Part shown: in pieces, positions 1 to 5,671 of the stretch
Numbering within the stretch: position 1 is the stretch's first letter
How the letters are laid out: each line of letters begins with the position of its first letter
Assembly: GCA_009618505.1 (NCBI GenBank)
Contig: WJOQ01000017.1
Coordinates: 1-6,031 of the forward strand
From: Clostridia bacterium
Lineage (GTDB): Bacteria; Aerophobota; Aerophobia; Aerophobales; AE-B3A
Length of the DNA: 6,031 nucleotides
Direction of reading: 5' to 3'
The notes under the pieces: generated by a model
What the model was told of the DNA's origin: nothing
Seen by the model: the letters and a program-made list of their open reading frames with translations, nothing else
Database searches by the model: none
Program-made: the position numbers and the translations under genes

Positions 1-65
1 CTCATTGGGATTGCAGAGCCTGTTCCGAGCGAAGCGAGGAATCTCCTATCGCTCCTCACAATGAC
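1..65. repeat. Edge of a small hairpin-rich intergenic repeat
   Basis: This GC-richer stretch contains nested inverted repeats. TCATTG at 2-7 pairs with CAATGA at 59-64, and AGCGAGGA at 33-40 pairs with TCC (44-46) plus TCGCT (49-53) around a two-base bulge. The 'GAGCGAAGCGAGGAATCTC' and 'CGCTCCTCACAATGAC' phrases resemble the short GCGAAGC-type dispersed repeats found between genes in many bacterial genomes; that resemblance is from memory. No reading frame is evident. The element may begin left of the window, and its copy number cannot be judged here. Confidence 0.4.
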
Positions 66-129
66 GTGGTTCGCTGAATATTTACGACTTTTCTGCCAGC
101 TCTTGAGTTTCCCTATACTTTTGCGAGGG

Positions 130-145
130 TGGCACAAAATTTGCT
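130..145 (+). promoter_or_regulatory. Sigma-54 (-24/-12) promoter of the polysaccharide operon
   Basis: TGGCAC at 130-135, five bases, then TTGCT at 141-145 matches the RpoN consensus TGGCAC-N5-TTGCW at every defined position. The diagnostic GG (131-132) and GC (143-144) are exactly ten bases apart. With GC at -12, transcription should start near 156. That leaves a leader of about 35 bases carrying the GGGAGGT ribosome site at 176-182 before the GTG at 191. Sigma-54 promoters require an AAA+ enhancer-binding activator; I saw no clear palindromic enhancer site in the roughly 60 bases upstream. Confidence 0.75.
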
Positions 146-190
146 TACTTCCTATGAAAGCTAGTTACCCTTTATGGGAGGTATATTCAA

Positions 191-1582
191 GTGGCAGCAA
201 TCCACTCTAAAGAAAGGTCAGATTCTTCTTTAGATCTTTCGACTATGCCAGAGTCAACTTTCATACGATTTTGTAATAAAATAATCGAAATAGGGTTGAT
301 GTCTTTGATTGTCTTTACCCCTCTCGCCTTTGGTACGGTTCAAGTTTGGTCCATCACTACAGTCCATCTTATCACCCTATTTATGCTAACCTTCTGGCTC
401 ATCAAGATGACTGCCCTGGGAAATTTTAAATTGGCAAAGACTCCGCTTGACTTACCTATTCTCCTATTTCTAGGAATTGCTGTAATAACCACTTTAACTT
501 CTATCTATCCTTATGTTAGTAAGATTGAACTCTACAAAATAATTAACTACGTCTTACTCTACTATCTGGTGGTCAACAACATTAAAGATAAAGGCCAGAT
601 AAAGAGGATTGTTATTCTGGTAGTAATCGTAGGGACCTCGCTGGCCATATATGGATTATATAACTATTTCAATGGCATAGAGAAAATATATACTCTGGAT
701 AAAAAACATTATCTGGGTATGGTTACCTCTACCTATGTGAATCACAATCATATTGGCGGATACTTTGAGCTTGCTATTCCCTTAGCAATAGGATTAATGC
801 TCGCTAAGGAGCACTTGCTGAGAAGAGGCAAAATAAGTAAAATCTCATCAGTAATCTTTGGCTCAGTTTTACCTCTGGCTGCTGCCGCCATTATGATAAT
901 CGCCCTGGTATTTACCTATTCCCGAGGAGCCTGGATTGGTTTTTTGGGGTCTATGATAGGTTTTGGCATAATAATTGCCCTTTGGTTAAAGATCCTTAGA
1001 GGTTGGTCCAGGCCCAGGAAGTGGGGAATACTTGCAGTTATAGCTCTAATTATAATCAGTGCTGCCATGTTTATGCCCCAGGATATCAAGCAACGAGCCA
1101 CCACTTTACTGGAATTTAAAGGGGGAGAATTTGAGGATATGAGTATTCAGGGAAGGTTAATTGTCAACCGCAATACTCTAGAGATGATTAAAGACTACCC
1201 TATTCTGGGCAGCGGACCGGGTACCTTTAACATCCTTTATCCTAAATATCGAGACCCTCGCTTAAGAACTTTTATGAATGCCACTCATAATGACTATCTA
1301 CAATATGCTGAAGAGATGGGCCTTTTTGGTATAGGTTCATTCATCCTCCTATTAGTGCTGTTTTTCAAAAAAAACCTTAACCTGATAAGAAACCTGCAAG
1401 ACAAATATCTGCAGGGATTGACCATAGGATTTCTGGTAAGTATTAGCGCTATTGCTATACATGGCTTAGTCGATTTTAACCTGCAAATACCAGCTAATGC
1501 TCTTTTATTCTGGATTATTCTTGCTCTAAGCTCAAGTATCGCTATAATAACAAGACCGGAAGGGAGAAGAACCAACCCTTGA
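191..1582 (+). CDS. O-antigen ligase / polysaccharide polymerase family membrane protein (Wzy_C domain)
   Basis: This is a 463-residue inner-membrane protein with about ten or more hydrophobic segments, a normal length for the WaaL/Wzy family. These enzymes transfer or polymerise undecaprenyl-linked glycans on the periplasmic face. Landmarks are the N-terminal 'PLAFGTVQVW' (44-53), 'NHNHIGGY' (184-191), 'YSRGAW' (243-248), 'GSGPGTF' (340-346) opening the large periplasmic loop, the family's conserved histidine in 'HNDYL' (366-370), and 'DFNLQIPANA' (428-437). The GTG start is supported by GGGAGGT at 176-182, eight bases upstream. It is the first gene after a sigma-54 promoter, and its TGA stop abuts the ribosome site of the next gene. 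Whether it is a polymerase for exopolysaccharide or a ligase to lipid A or protein cannot be decided from sequence. The non-LPS neighbours make an exopolysaccharide polymerase slightly more likely. Confidence 0.88.
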   Translation: MAAIHSKERSDSSLDLSTMPESTFIRFCNKIIEIGLMSLIVFTPLAFGTVQVWSITTVHLITLFMLTFWLIKMTALGNFKLAKTPLDLPILLFLGIAVITTLTSIYPYVSKIELYKIINYVLLYYLVVNNIKDKGQIKRIVILVVIVGTSLAIYGLYNYFNGIEKIYTLDKKHYLGMVTSTYVNHNHIGGYFELAIPLAIGLMLAKEHLLRRGKISKISSVIFGSVLPLAAAAIMIIALVFTYSRGAWIGFLGSMIGFGIIIALWLKILRGWSRPRKWGILAVIALIIISAAMFMPQDIKQRATTLLEFKGGEFEDMSIQGRLIVNRNTLEMIKDYPILGSGPGTFNILYPKYRDPRLRTFMNATHNDYLQYAEEMGLFGIGSFILLLVLFFKKNLNLIRNLQDKYLQGLTIGFLVSISAIAIHGLVDFNLQIPANALLFWIILALSSSIAIITRPEGRRTNP

Positions 1583-1600
1583 AAAAAGGAGGGTAATTCA

Positions 1601-2167
1601 ATGATTGCTAAAAGAATTTATCGTATGATGACCTGTTTTTTGATTTTTGCTTTGCTTATGTTAAATCTCTTTGTTGCGGCTGCTCTAGCTCAGGATTTAT
1701 CAGAAGCTGAAATAGAAAAGATAGAAGAGATAATTACCACCTTTGCCTCAGACCCTGAGCTGGGCATGAACCTCCTGAAAGATTTGGCTGAAGAAAATCC
1801 CGAACTTGCGATTCTCGCTATTGTGGGATTAGCCCAAGAGATTCCCGAGAAGGCAGTAATGGCTATTGTAAGCCTGGCCGAAATCAACCCAAAGGTGGCG
1901 GCAGGAGGGCTTGTGGCTATTGGCCAGCTTTCCATAGAACTAGCCGAGACTCAACCTAAATTAGCAGCCATTTTGAAGGCGGTTCTCAGCCAGTCAATAA
2001 CCGGCATGGTTGAGAGCGGATCAGGCAGAGGAGCGGGTGTAGCAGCGGTAGTAGTGCAATCATGCAAGGAAATTGATCCCGGGCTGGGAGAATCCCTGGA
2101 AGAGGAAGCAGTGGCTGCCGGACTGGAAAGGTCCTATCTGTTAGCGGCAAGTCCCATAATGCCATAA
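1601..2167 (+). CDS. Secreted hypothetical protein with 15-residue helical repeats
   Basis: This 188-residue protein is of a family I do not recognise. A Sec signal peptide spans residues 1-30: a basic start, a long hydrophobic core, and likely cleavage after ALA30 before Gln31. The mature part is helix-rich. Residues 51-110 are four consecutive 15-residue units with the pattern xPxxAxxxIxxLAxx. A fifth unit (118-132) follows a seven-residue spacer. The tail has a Gly/Ser/Ala-rich stretch (139-150) and one cysteine (155). The start is well supported by AAGGAGGG at 1586-1593, seven bases before the ATG. It lies 18 bases after the polymerase gene and in the same frame, so the two are surely co-transcribed. 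The repeat suggests a small alpha-solenoid for protein or polymer contact in the periplasm; that is inference. Confidence 0.72.
   Translation: MIAKRIYRMMTCFLIFALLMLNLFVAAALAQDLSEAEIEKIEEIITTFASDPELGMNLLKDLAEENPELAILAIVGLAQEIPEKAVMAIVSLAEINPKVAAGGLVAIGQLSIELAETQPKLAAILKAVLSQSITGMVESGSGRGAGVAAVVVQSCKEIDPGLGESLEEEAVAAGLERSYLLAASPIMP
1751..1996 (+). repeat. Tandem 15-residue repeats inside the secreted protein
   Basis: Five units start at residues 51, 66, 81, 96 and 118 (DPELG, NPELA, IPEKA, NPKVA, QPKLA). Each is Pro-led and followed by a hydrophobic helix ending in a Leu-Ala-like pair. Units one to four are directly contiguous. Unit five is displaced by seven residues (SIELAET), about half a repeat. 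The DNA of the units has diverged, so this is an old protein-level repeat rather than a recent nucleotide duplication. Confidence 0.6.
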
Positions 2168-2174
2168 ATTTGAA

Positions 2175-2179
2175 GGGAG
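2175..2179 (+). promoter_or_regulatory. Shine-Dalgarno site that points to an ATT start
   Basis: GGGAG at 2175-2179 sits six bases before ATT at 2186. The next in-frame conventional start, GTG at 2228, has no purine-rich site in front of it. In this frame the reading window opens only after TGA at 2171-2173, and ATT 2186 is the only start-like codon near this SD. Confidence 0.5.
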
Positions 2180-2185
2180 AAGAAA

Positions 2186-2755
2186 ATTAAACTTTCATAT
2201 AAAATCATTGCTTATGCCGTTATCCTGGTGGTTACACTCTTTCTCGGCTACATAGCGATTCAGCCCTTGTTGGCTGATATACATTACCAACGTGCCCAAC
2301 GAGAATACGATAGTATGGAATGGAAGAAAGCTATCGTTGAATACGAAAAAGCCATATCCATTCAGCCGTCCAATGCCGAGTATCACCTGCAGCTAGCCAG
2401 AATTTACTCAAGGTTAGCCTATCTTTATCAGGACAAGGAAGCATTGAAGGAAGCTATTGAGGAATTTACAAACGCTTTACGGCTTAATGCCTATGATGGA
2501 TTAGCCCACTCACACTTTGCCTGGACTTATAAACAGCATGGAATGTACAAAGAGGCGAGCGAAGAGCTAAAGCAAGCTATTGAGCTTGACCCGACCAATA
2601 TATCTTTTCACTGGAGGCTGGGAACGGTATATAGAGCAAACAAGGAGTTAAACAAAGCAAAAGAAGAATTTGAAAAAATACTGGATGTCGTTCCTGAGCA
2701 GCAAGAAGCTAAACTTGCCTTAGCTCAAATCAATAAGGAATTAAAAGAACAGTAA
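2186..2755 (+). CDS. Membrane-anchored tetratricopeptide repeat (TPR) protein
   Basis: From an ATT start this is 189 residues; from the conventional GTG at 2228 it would be 175. I prefer ATT because of the SD at 2175-2179, and because the extra 14 residues supply basic residues (KLSYK) and the first half of one complete transmembrane helix (about 6-30). The GTG form would begin mid-helix without a positive flank. About four TPR units follow (numbered from ATT): 31-62, 64-102 with a longer loop, 106-138 and 140-172. Typical TPR features are 'A-EYEKAISIQP', 'A-EELKQAIELDP' and the final 'A-EEFEKILDVVP'. TPR domains bind proteins, and TPR proteins recur in exopolysaccharide export systems. Here the domain would face the periplasm, held by an N-terminal anchor or uncleaved signal. 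It lies 18 bases after the repeat-protein gene. The start is less certain than the TPR call. Confidence 0.8.
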   Translation: MKLSYKIIAYAVILVVTLFLGYIAIQPLLADIHYQRAQREYDSMEWKKAIVEYEKAISIQPSNAEYHLQLARIYSRLAYLYQDKEALKEAIEEFTNALRLNAYDGLAHSHFAWTYKQHGMYKEASEELKQAIELDPTNISFHWRLGTVYRANKELNKAKEEFEKILDVVPEQQEAKLALAQINKELKEQ

Positions 2756-2779
2756 ATTCTAGCAAGAAAGGAGCAAGAA

Positions 2780-3454
2780 TTGAAAACAAAAAGAATATTA
2801 GTACTTTCTCTGGTTTTGATTCTACTTATCCCCTTCACCGTCTGGGCCCAGGAGCAAACTCAGACAACGCAGAAAAATCCTATTGAGAAAATAATTGAAC
2901 TGATAGTAGAAAACAACCCCACTCTCCAATCGCAAAGAGACCTTATTAAGGAAATTGAGGAAATGCCGGCGCCAGGATCTGGCTTCATAGATATTGAAGC
3001 TCTGGAATCAGTAACTGAAACCGAAACAGGCGGTATACAAACTCCTCTTCTAAGCATGACTCAACTGGAAGACATCAGGGATGCAATGTTGGCGAGAAAA
3101 GAGATGCTAGAGAAAGCTAGACAGACTTACGAGTCTTTAAAAAAATCTCTATTAACTGAGCTCTTAACTAACCTTGCCGAGCTCTCTAAGCTGGAGAATA
3201 AAAAGAAAAGTCTAAGTCAGCTTGAATCCTTCTTGGGAAGTAGAGCTGAGTCACTAACCCAACAGGTTAAAGCTGGGCTGCAACAGCCCGCCACCCTTTA
3301 CGACCTTACCGAAAGGATAATGAATACCTCTATGGAAATAGAAAATACTATTGAAGAGACCAAAACCTTGAAATTACAGACAGCTATAACTATAGGGGGC
3401 AATAAATGGAAAGAGCTTCTGGTAATGCTGGATGAATATAAGATAATTCTTTAA
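2780..3454 (+). CDS. Secreted TolC-like single-unit protein, shorter paralogue
   Basis: This 224-residue protein has a Sec signal peptide (residues 1-23, cleavage likely at VWA/QE). The mature part opens with 'PIEKIIELIVENNPTLQSQR', which matches the start of a TolC (OEP) repeat. It then has a long helical, coiled-coil-like region (about 95-155) and the closing 'QQVKAGLQQPATLYDL' helix (161-176) typical of TolC repeats. TolC-family proteins are normally 420-480 residues with two such units; this has one. Residues 64-95, where the beta-hairpin strands belong, are short and strand-poor, so it is unlikely to form a barrel alone. The TTG start follows AAAGGAG at 2767-2773 by six bases, 24 bases after the TPR gene. 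The next gene is a clear paralogue. A periplasmic helical-bundle partner in export is a reasonable guess; a purely structural role is possible. Confidence 0.68.
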   Translation: MKTKRILVLSLVLILLIPFTVWAQEQTQTTQKNPIEKIIELIVENNPTLQSQRDLIKEIEEMPAPGSGFIDIEALESVTETETGGIQTPLLSMTQLEDIRDAMLARKEMLEKARQTYESLKKSLLTELLTNLAELSKLENKKKSLSQLESFLGSRAESLTQQVKAGLQQPATLYDLTERIMNTSMEIENTIEETKTLKLQTAITIGGNKWKELLVMLDEYKIIL

Positions 3455-3511
3455 TATGAGGCTTCGCCTTGAAATTTCTGGATAGATATTAAGGAAAAGG
3501 CAATCAGAAAT
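3451..3511 (+). other. Possible pseudoknot-forming leader between the two TolC-like genes
   Basis: Two perfect 7-base complementary pairs interleave in the 78-base gap: TTAATAT 3451-3457 with ATATTAA 3486-3492, and ATTTCTG 3474-3480 with CAGAAAT 3505-3511. The order a-b-a'-b' is that of an H-type pseudoknot or of two competing hairpins. A small AGGC-TTC-GCCT hairpin (3459-3469) sits in the first loop. The structure overlaps the upstream stop codon and ends about ten bases before the downstream ribosome site, so it could tune the second paralogue. The stems are AT-rich and chance is not excluded. Confidence 0.3.
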
Positions 3512-3532
3512 ACGGAAAAAGGACAGAAGATA

Positions 3533-4264
3533 ATGAAGATTAGAAAGGGTACTTTGTCGGTGTTAGTAATTCTCATGGCCACCCTTCTGATTAGCTGTGG
3601 ATATGCCAAATCCGCAACAGAGAGTGATTTTCCACCGGAATTACCGGGCAAGGACCCTCTTCAGAAAATGATTGAGCTAGTAGTAGAAGCCAATCCTATT
3701 CTACAAACGCAAAGAAATTTTATTAAAGAAATTGGAGAGGTGCCTGAACCAGTTAAGGGCCCTGACATTGATCTTGGCTTCAAAGTAGGAGCAGATTATA
3801 CAAGTGATGATGAAGGGGAGAGAAGCATTGCACCCATTGGAAAAATAGAACTAACCATCCCCCTTTATAGTTCAGCCAGAAAAAGAAAAATCGCCCTGGA
3901 CAATTTGACTCTTCGAGAGAAGCTTACCAAAGCCTGGCAGGATTATTACAGTTTCAAAAACTCTTTGATATCAGACCTCCTGGAAAGAGTGGATACAATC
4001 ATCATTCTGAAAAACGAATTGGAAGGGCACGAAAAGCTACTTTCCCTTCTTCAGTACAACCTCGAGGCTCTCAGGAAGCAGGTTGAGGCTGGAGTAACTA
4101 TGCCCAGCAGCCTCTGGAATATGAGTGAGCGAATAATAACCAGCGAGATCAATATCGCCAACCTTCTTAGTAATCTAAACACTCTCAAGCGCGAAACCGC
4201 CGTCAATCTGGCAGGCGACAGGTGGCAAGAACTTCTGAACATGCTGGATGAGATAGCAAGCTAA
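3533..4264 (+). CDS. TolC-like single-unit lipoprotein, longer paralogue
   Basis: This is a 243-residue protein. The signal sequence ends in a lipobox LIS-C (Cys22), so it is predicted to be lipidated. It has G23 at +2, not the Asp that would retain it in the inner membrane. It is homologous end to end with the preceding gene: 'PLQKMIELVVEANPILQTQR' (42-61) against PIEKIIELIVENNPTLQSQR, and 'GDRWQELLNMLDE' (218-230) against GNKWKELLVMLDE. It keeps what the paralogue has lost: two beta-like segments (about 78-88 and 102-112, ending 'ELTIPLY') that match a TolC-repeat hairpin, then coiled-coil helices (about 124-215) with 'RKQVEAGVTMPSSLW'. Only one TolC unit is present. The ATG start has AAAAAGGA ending at 3523, nine bases upstream. 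It is the last gene of the apparent operon. An outer-membrane-tethered export component is the best inference; pore formation would need oligomers. Confidence 0.7.
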   Translation: MKIRKGTLSVLVILMATLLISCGYAKSATESDFPPELPGKDPLQKMIELVVEANPILQTQRNFIKEIGEVPEPVKGPDIDLGFKVGADYTSDDEGERSIAPIGKIELTIPLYSSARKRKIALDNLTLREKLTKAWQDYYSFKNSLISDLLERVDTIIILKNELEGHEKLLSLLQYNLEALRKQVEAGVTMPSSLWNMSERIITSEINIANLLSNLNTLKRETAVNLAGDRWQELLNMLDEIAS

Positions 4265-4465
4265 AAGTATAAGGGCATTCCGAAGCAGACAGAGGGTTAT
4301 TCTTATCGCTGCAAAGGAGAGTTTAGCCTTACCTTGGCGGAAAACTGAAGAAATAGAGAAGGAAAGAAAAAATGTCTTATTGAAGCGAAAAATCATCGGC
4401 CGTCTTTTGCCAAGTTCGCCAAAAACGGGTGAAGCCAATAGATCTTTTGCTGGTTAAGAGAATAC
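4265..4465. other. Intergenic stretch with one imperfect hairpin
   Basis: No convincing gene lies between the operon end and the methyltransferase remnant. The only structure seen is a hairpin at 4400-4428: CCGT plus TTTTG pairs with CAAAA plus ACGG, with one bulged C and a ten-base loop. No T-run follows directly (the nearest is 4445-4448), so it is at best a weak terminator for the operon. A frame open to 4457 with many charged residues crosses this area but has no usable start or recognisable motif. Confidence 0.3.
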
Positions 4466-4496
4466 TAGACAAAACTACATCCGTACCTCGTATAAT
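4466..4496 (+). promoter_or_regulatory. Possible sigma-70-type promoter before the methyltransferase remnant
   Basis: TAGACA (4466-4471, five of six to TTGACA) and a perfect TATAAT (4491-4496) are separated by 19 bases, longer than the ideal 17. Transcription would begin near 4503, downstream of the ATG at 4499. That favours the ATG at 4538, which has AGAGGG (4523-4528) nine bases upstream. In AT-rich DNA the match may be chance. Confidence 0.35.
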
Positions 4497-4537
4497 AAAT
4501 GCCACTATCCCGGGAAGTCCGCAGAGGGTTTTTGCTA

Positions 4538-5215
4538 ATGCTAATTCTAGTGAAACAGTTTGTTGAAATTGTTGCGGAGACTATGCCTATTACTGAACCT
4601 ATTTTTGAATTTGGTTCTCTTCAGGTGCCAGGTCAGGAAGGTTTTGCAGATCTTCGGCCACTTTTCCCAAATAAAGAATATGTTGGCTGTGACATACGTG
4701 AATGACCTGGAGTAGATCAAATATTGAATCTTCACCATATAGAGCTTCCTTCGGAACTGGTTGGAACTTTTTTCCTTTTTGAGACATTGGAACACGTAGA
4801 ATTCTGCAGAAAGGCATTGGAAGAGATTTATAGAGTACTCCAACCGAACGGCCTACTTGTAATTAGTACAGTTATGAAATTCCCTATACATAACCATCCA
4901 TGCGACTATTGGCGATTTACTCCTGAGGGCCTTAAGAGTCTTCTGAAGCCTTTCACTTTTTCGTTTGTCGGTTCTGTGGGTGATGCGGAATTCCCTTATA
5001 CTATTGTGGGGTTGGCTTCAAAGAATTCAATTTCGAGTAGTTCAATGAACCAATTTCTGAGGAGATTTGAAATTTGGAAACAGTACTGGGATAAACCTCC
5101 TCGGCCGACCCGGAAAAGGCTAGGGAAGTTACTGGTTTCCTCGCTACTTGGGACTATATGTCGAAAGAGTTGGAAGGAGCAGAAACCTAAGTATAACAAG
5201 AAACAGCAAATATGA
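4538..5215 (+). pseudogene. Class I SAM-dependent methyltransferase broken by one in-frame TGA
   Basis: Read through the stop, this is one frame of 225 codons with TGA as codon 56 (4703-4705). Before it are the glycine-containing first motif 'FEFGSLQVPGQ' (23-33) and 'YVGCDIRE' (48-55), whose Asp52 is the usual acidic ribose-binding position. After it come 'PGVD' (57-60), 'ETLEHVEF' (82-89), 'RVLQPNGLLVIS' (99-110) and 'HPCDYWRFTPEG' (120-131). Together these form the usual order of a Methyltransf_11-like fold, often found in surface-glycan clusters. Family sequences, as I recall them, have Gly where the TGA sits, so a single GGA-to-TGA change explains the break. Everything after the stop is intact, so the lesion is recent, a sequencing error, or read through. 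The ATG at 4499 is an alternative start but lacks an SD and would lie ahead of the likely promoter start. The substrate is unknown. Confidence 0.75.
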
Positions 5216-5310
5216 CTGTTTTCAATCAATCATACGTTGGTTCTAAAGCTAACATCTTGAAGCTGATCCTTAGCTAGTAAGGTTAGCAACATTTTGGATA
5301 TGTAGGTTAT

Positions 5311-5324
5311 GGTATTCGAATACC
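5311..5324. repeat. Perfect 14-base palindrome
   Basis: GGTATTCGAATACC is its own reverse complement. The symmetry does not extend further on either side. It could be a binding site for a dimeric regulator or a chance palindrome; no gene starts close by. Confidence 0.35.
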
Positions 5325-5344
5325 TGAAGGAAAAATTCTGGTTC

Positions 5345-5375
5345 ACCTTCTGCTTAAAGGTTTCTTTCTTTTTTT
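5345..5375 (+). terminator. Weak terminator-like hairpin with T-rich tail
   Basis: ACCTT (5345-5349) pairs with AAGGT (5357-5361) around a seven-base loop and is followed by a T-rich tract (5361-5375) interrupted by two C's. The five-base stem has only two G-C pairs, so termination would be inefficient. It lies 130 bases after the methyltransferase stop. Confidence 0.22.
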
Positions 5376-5583
5376 GAGGATTTTATTCTATTTTCGCAGT
5401 TTTTGTATTCTTTGTCATGCTCAATCCATTATTCTTTCCATCTCCCACGCCTTTCTGTTTAAGTAATTAAGGTAATCCCTTCGTGCTAGGACTTTGAGTG
5501 CAGGTTCAAAACTAAGAGAAAGGTACCTTCATACACACACTTATTTTTTATGATGGTTGAATTTTTGTAAGTAAAACCTTTGT

Positions 5584-5611
5584 TTGACCCTTCAAAAAAT
5601 CCACCTATAAT
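5584..5611 (+). promoter_or_regulatory. Sigma-70-like promoter pointing into the flippase remnant, antisense
   Basis: TTGACC (5584-5589) and TATAAT (5606-5611) with a 16-base spacer match the -35/-10 consensus at eleven of twelve positions. Transcription would start near 5618 and run antisense through the minus-strand flippase fragment. No plus-strand gene follows that I can support. It may be a leftover of a deleted gene, an antisense RNA promoter, or chance in AT-rich DNA. Confidence 0.35.
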
Positions 5612-5671
5612 GACTAATAAATATCTGTATTTTTAGAAAAACTAGACTGGTGTTGCGGTTCGCAAGGTGGG

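Larger units (their letters stand above)
5216..5671. other. Gene-free stretch between two converging gene remnants
   Basis: About 456 AT-rich bases have frequent stops in the frames I followed on both strands. I could find no fragment of the missing flippase or of a transposase. Minor structures listed separately are a 14-base palindrome, a weak terminator-like hairpin and a promoter-like element. There is also a small CCTTA-GCTAG-TAAGG hairpin at 5268-5282 without a following T-run. The stretch is best read as decayed DNA at a junction. Confidence 0.5.

Noticed and set aside
1580..1603. TGA of the polymerase gene as readthrough, since the next gene is in the same frame 18 bases on
   Set aside because: The second gene has its own near-perfect Shine-Dalgarno site and a full signal peptide, so separate translation is the simpler reading.
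4400..4428. Hairpin after the operon as a rho-independent terminator
   Set aside because: The stem is bulged and no T-run follows directly; kept only as a note on the intergenic stretch.
4175..4438. Minus-strand open frame of 87 codons across the end of the second TolC-like gene
   Set aside because: It overlaps the conserved C-terminal block of the plus-strand gene and has no recognisable motif, so it is treated as a chance antisense frame.
4272..4457. Plus-strand open stretch with many Lys/Arg/Glu codons in the gap after the operon
   Set aside because: It has no plausible start with a ribosome site and no family resemblance; length and composition do not exceed chance.
4703..4740. Selenocysteine insertion at the in-frame TGA
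   Set aside because: Only an imperfect hairpin with two mismatches follows the TGA, without a typical bacterial SECIS apical loop, and the family has glycine rather than cysteine at this site.
4547..4843. Minus-strand open frames of 98 and 72 codons under the methyltransferase
   Set aside because: They are antisense to conserved methyltransferase motifs on the plus strand; neither resembles a known protein.
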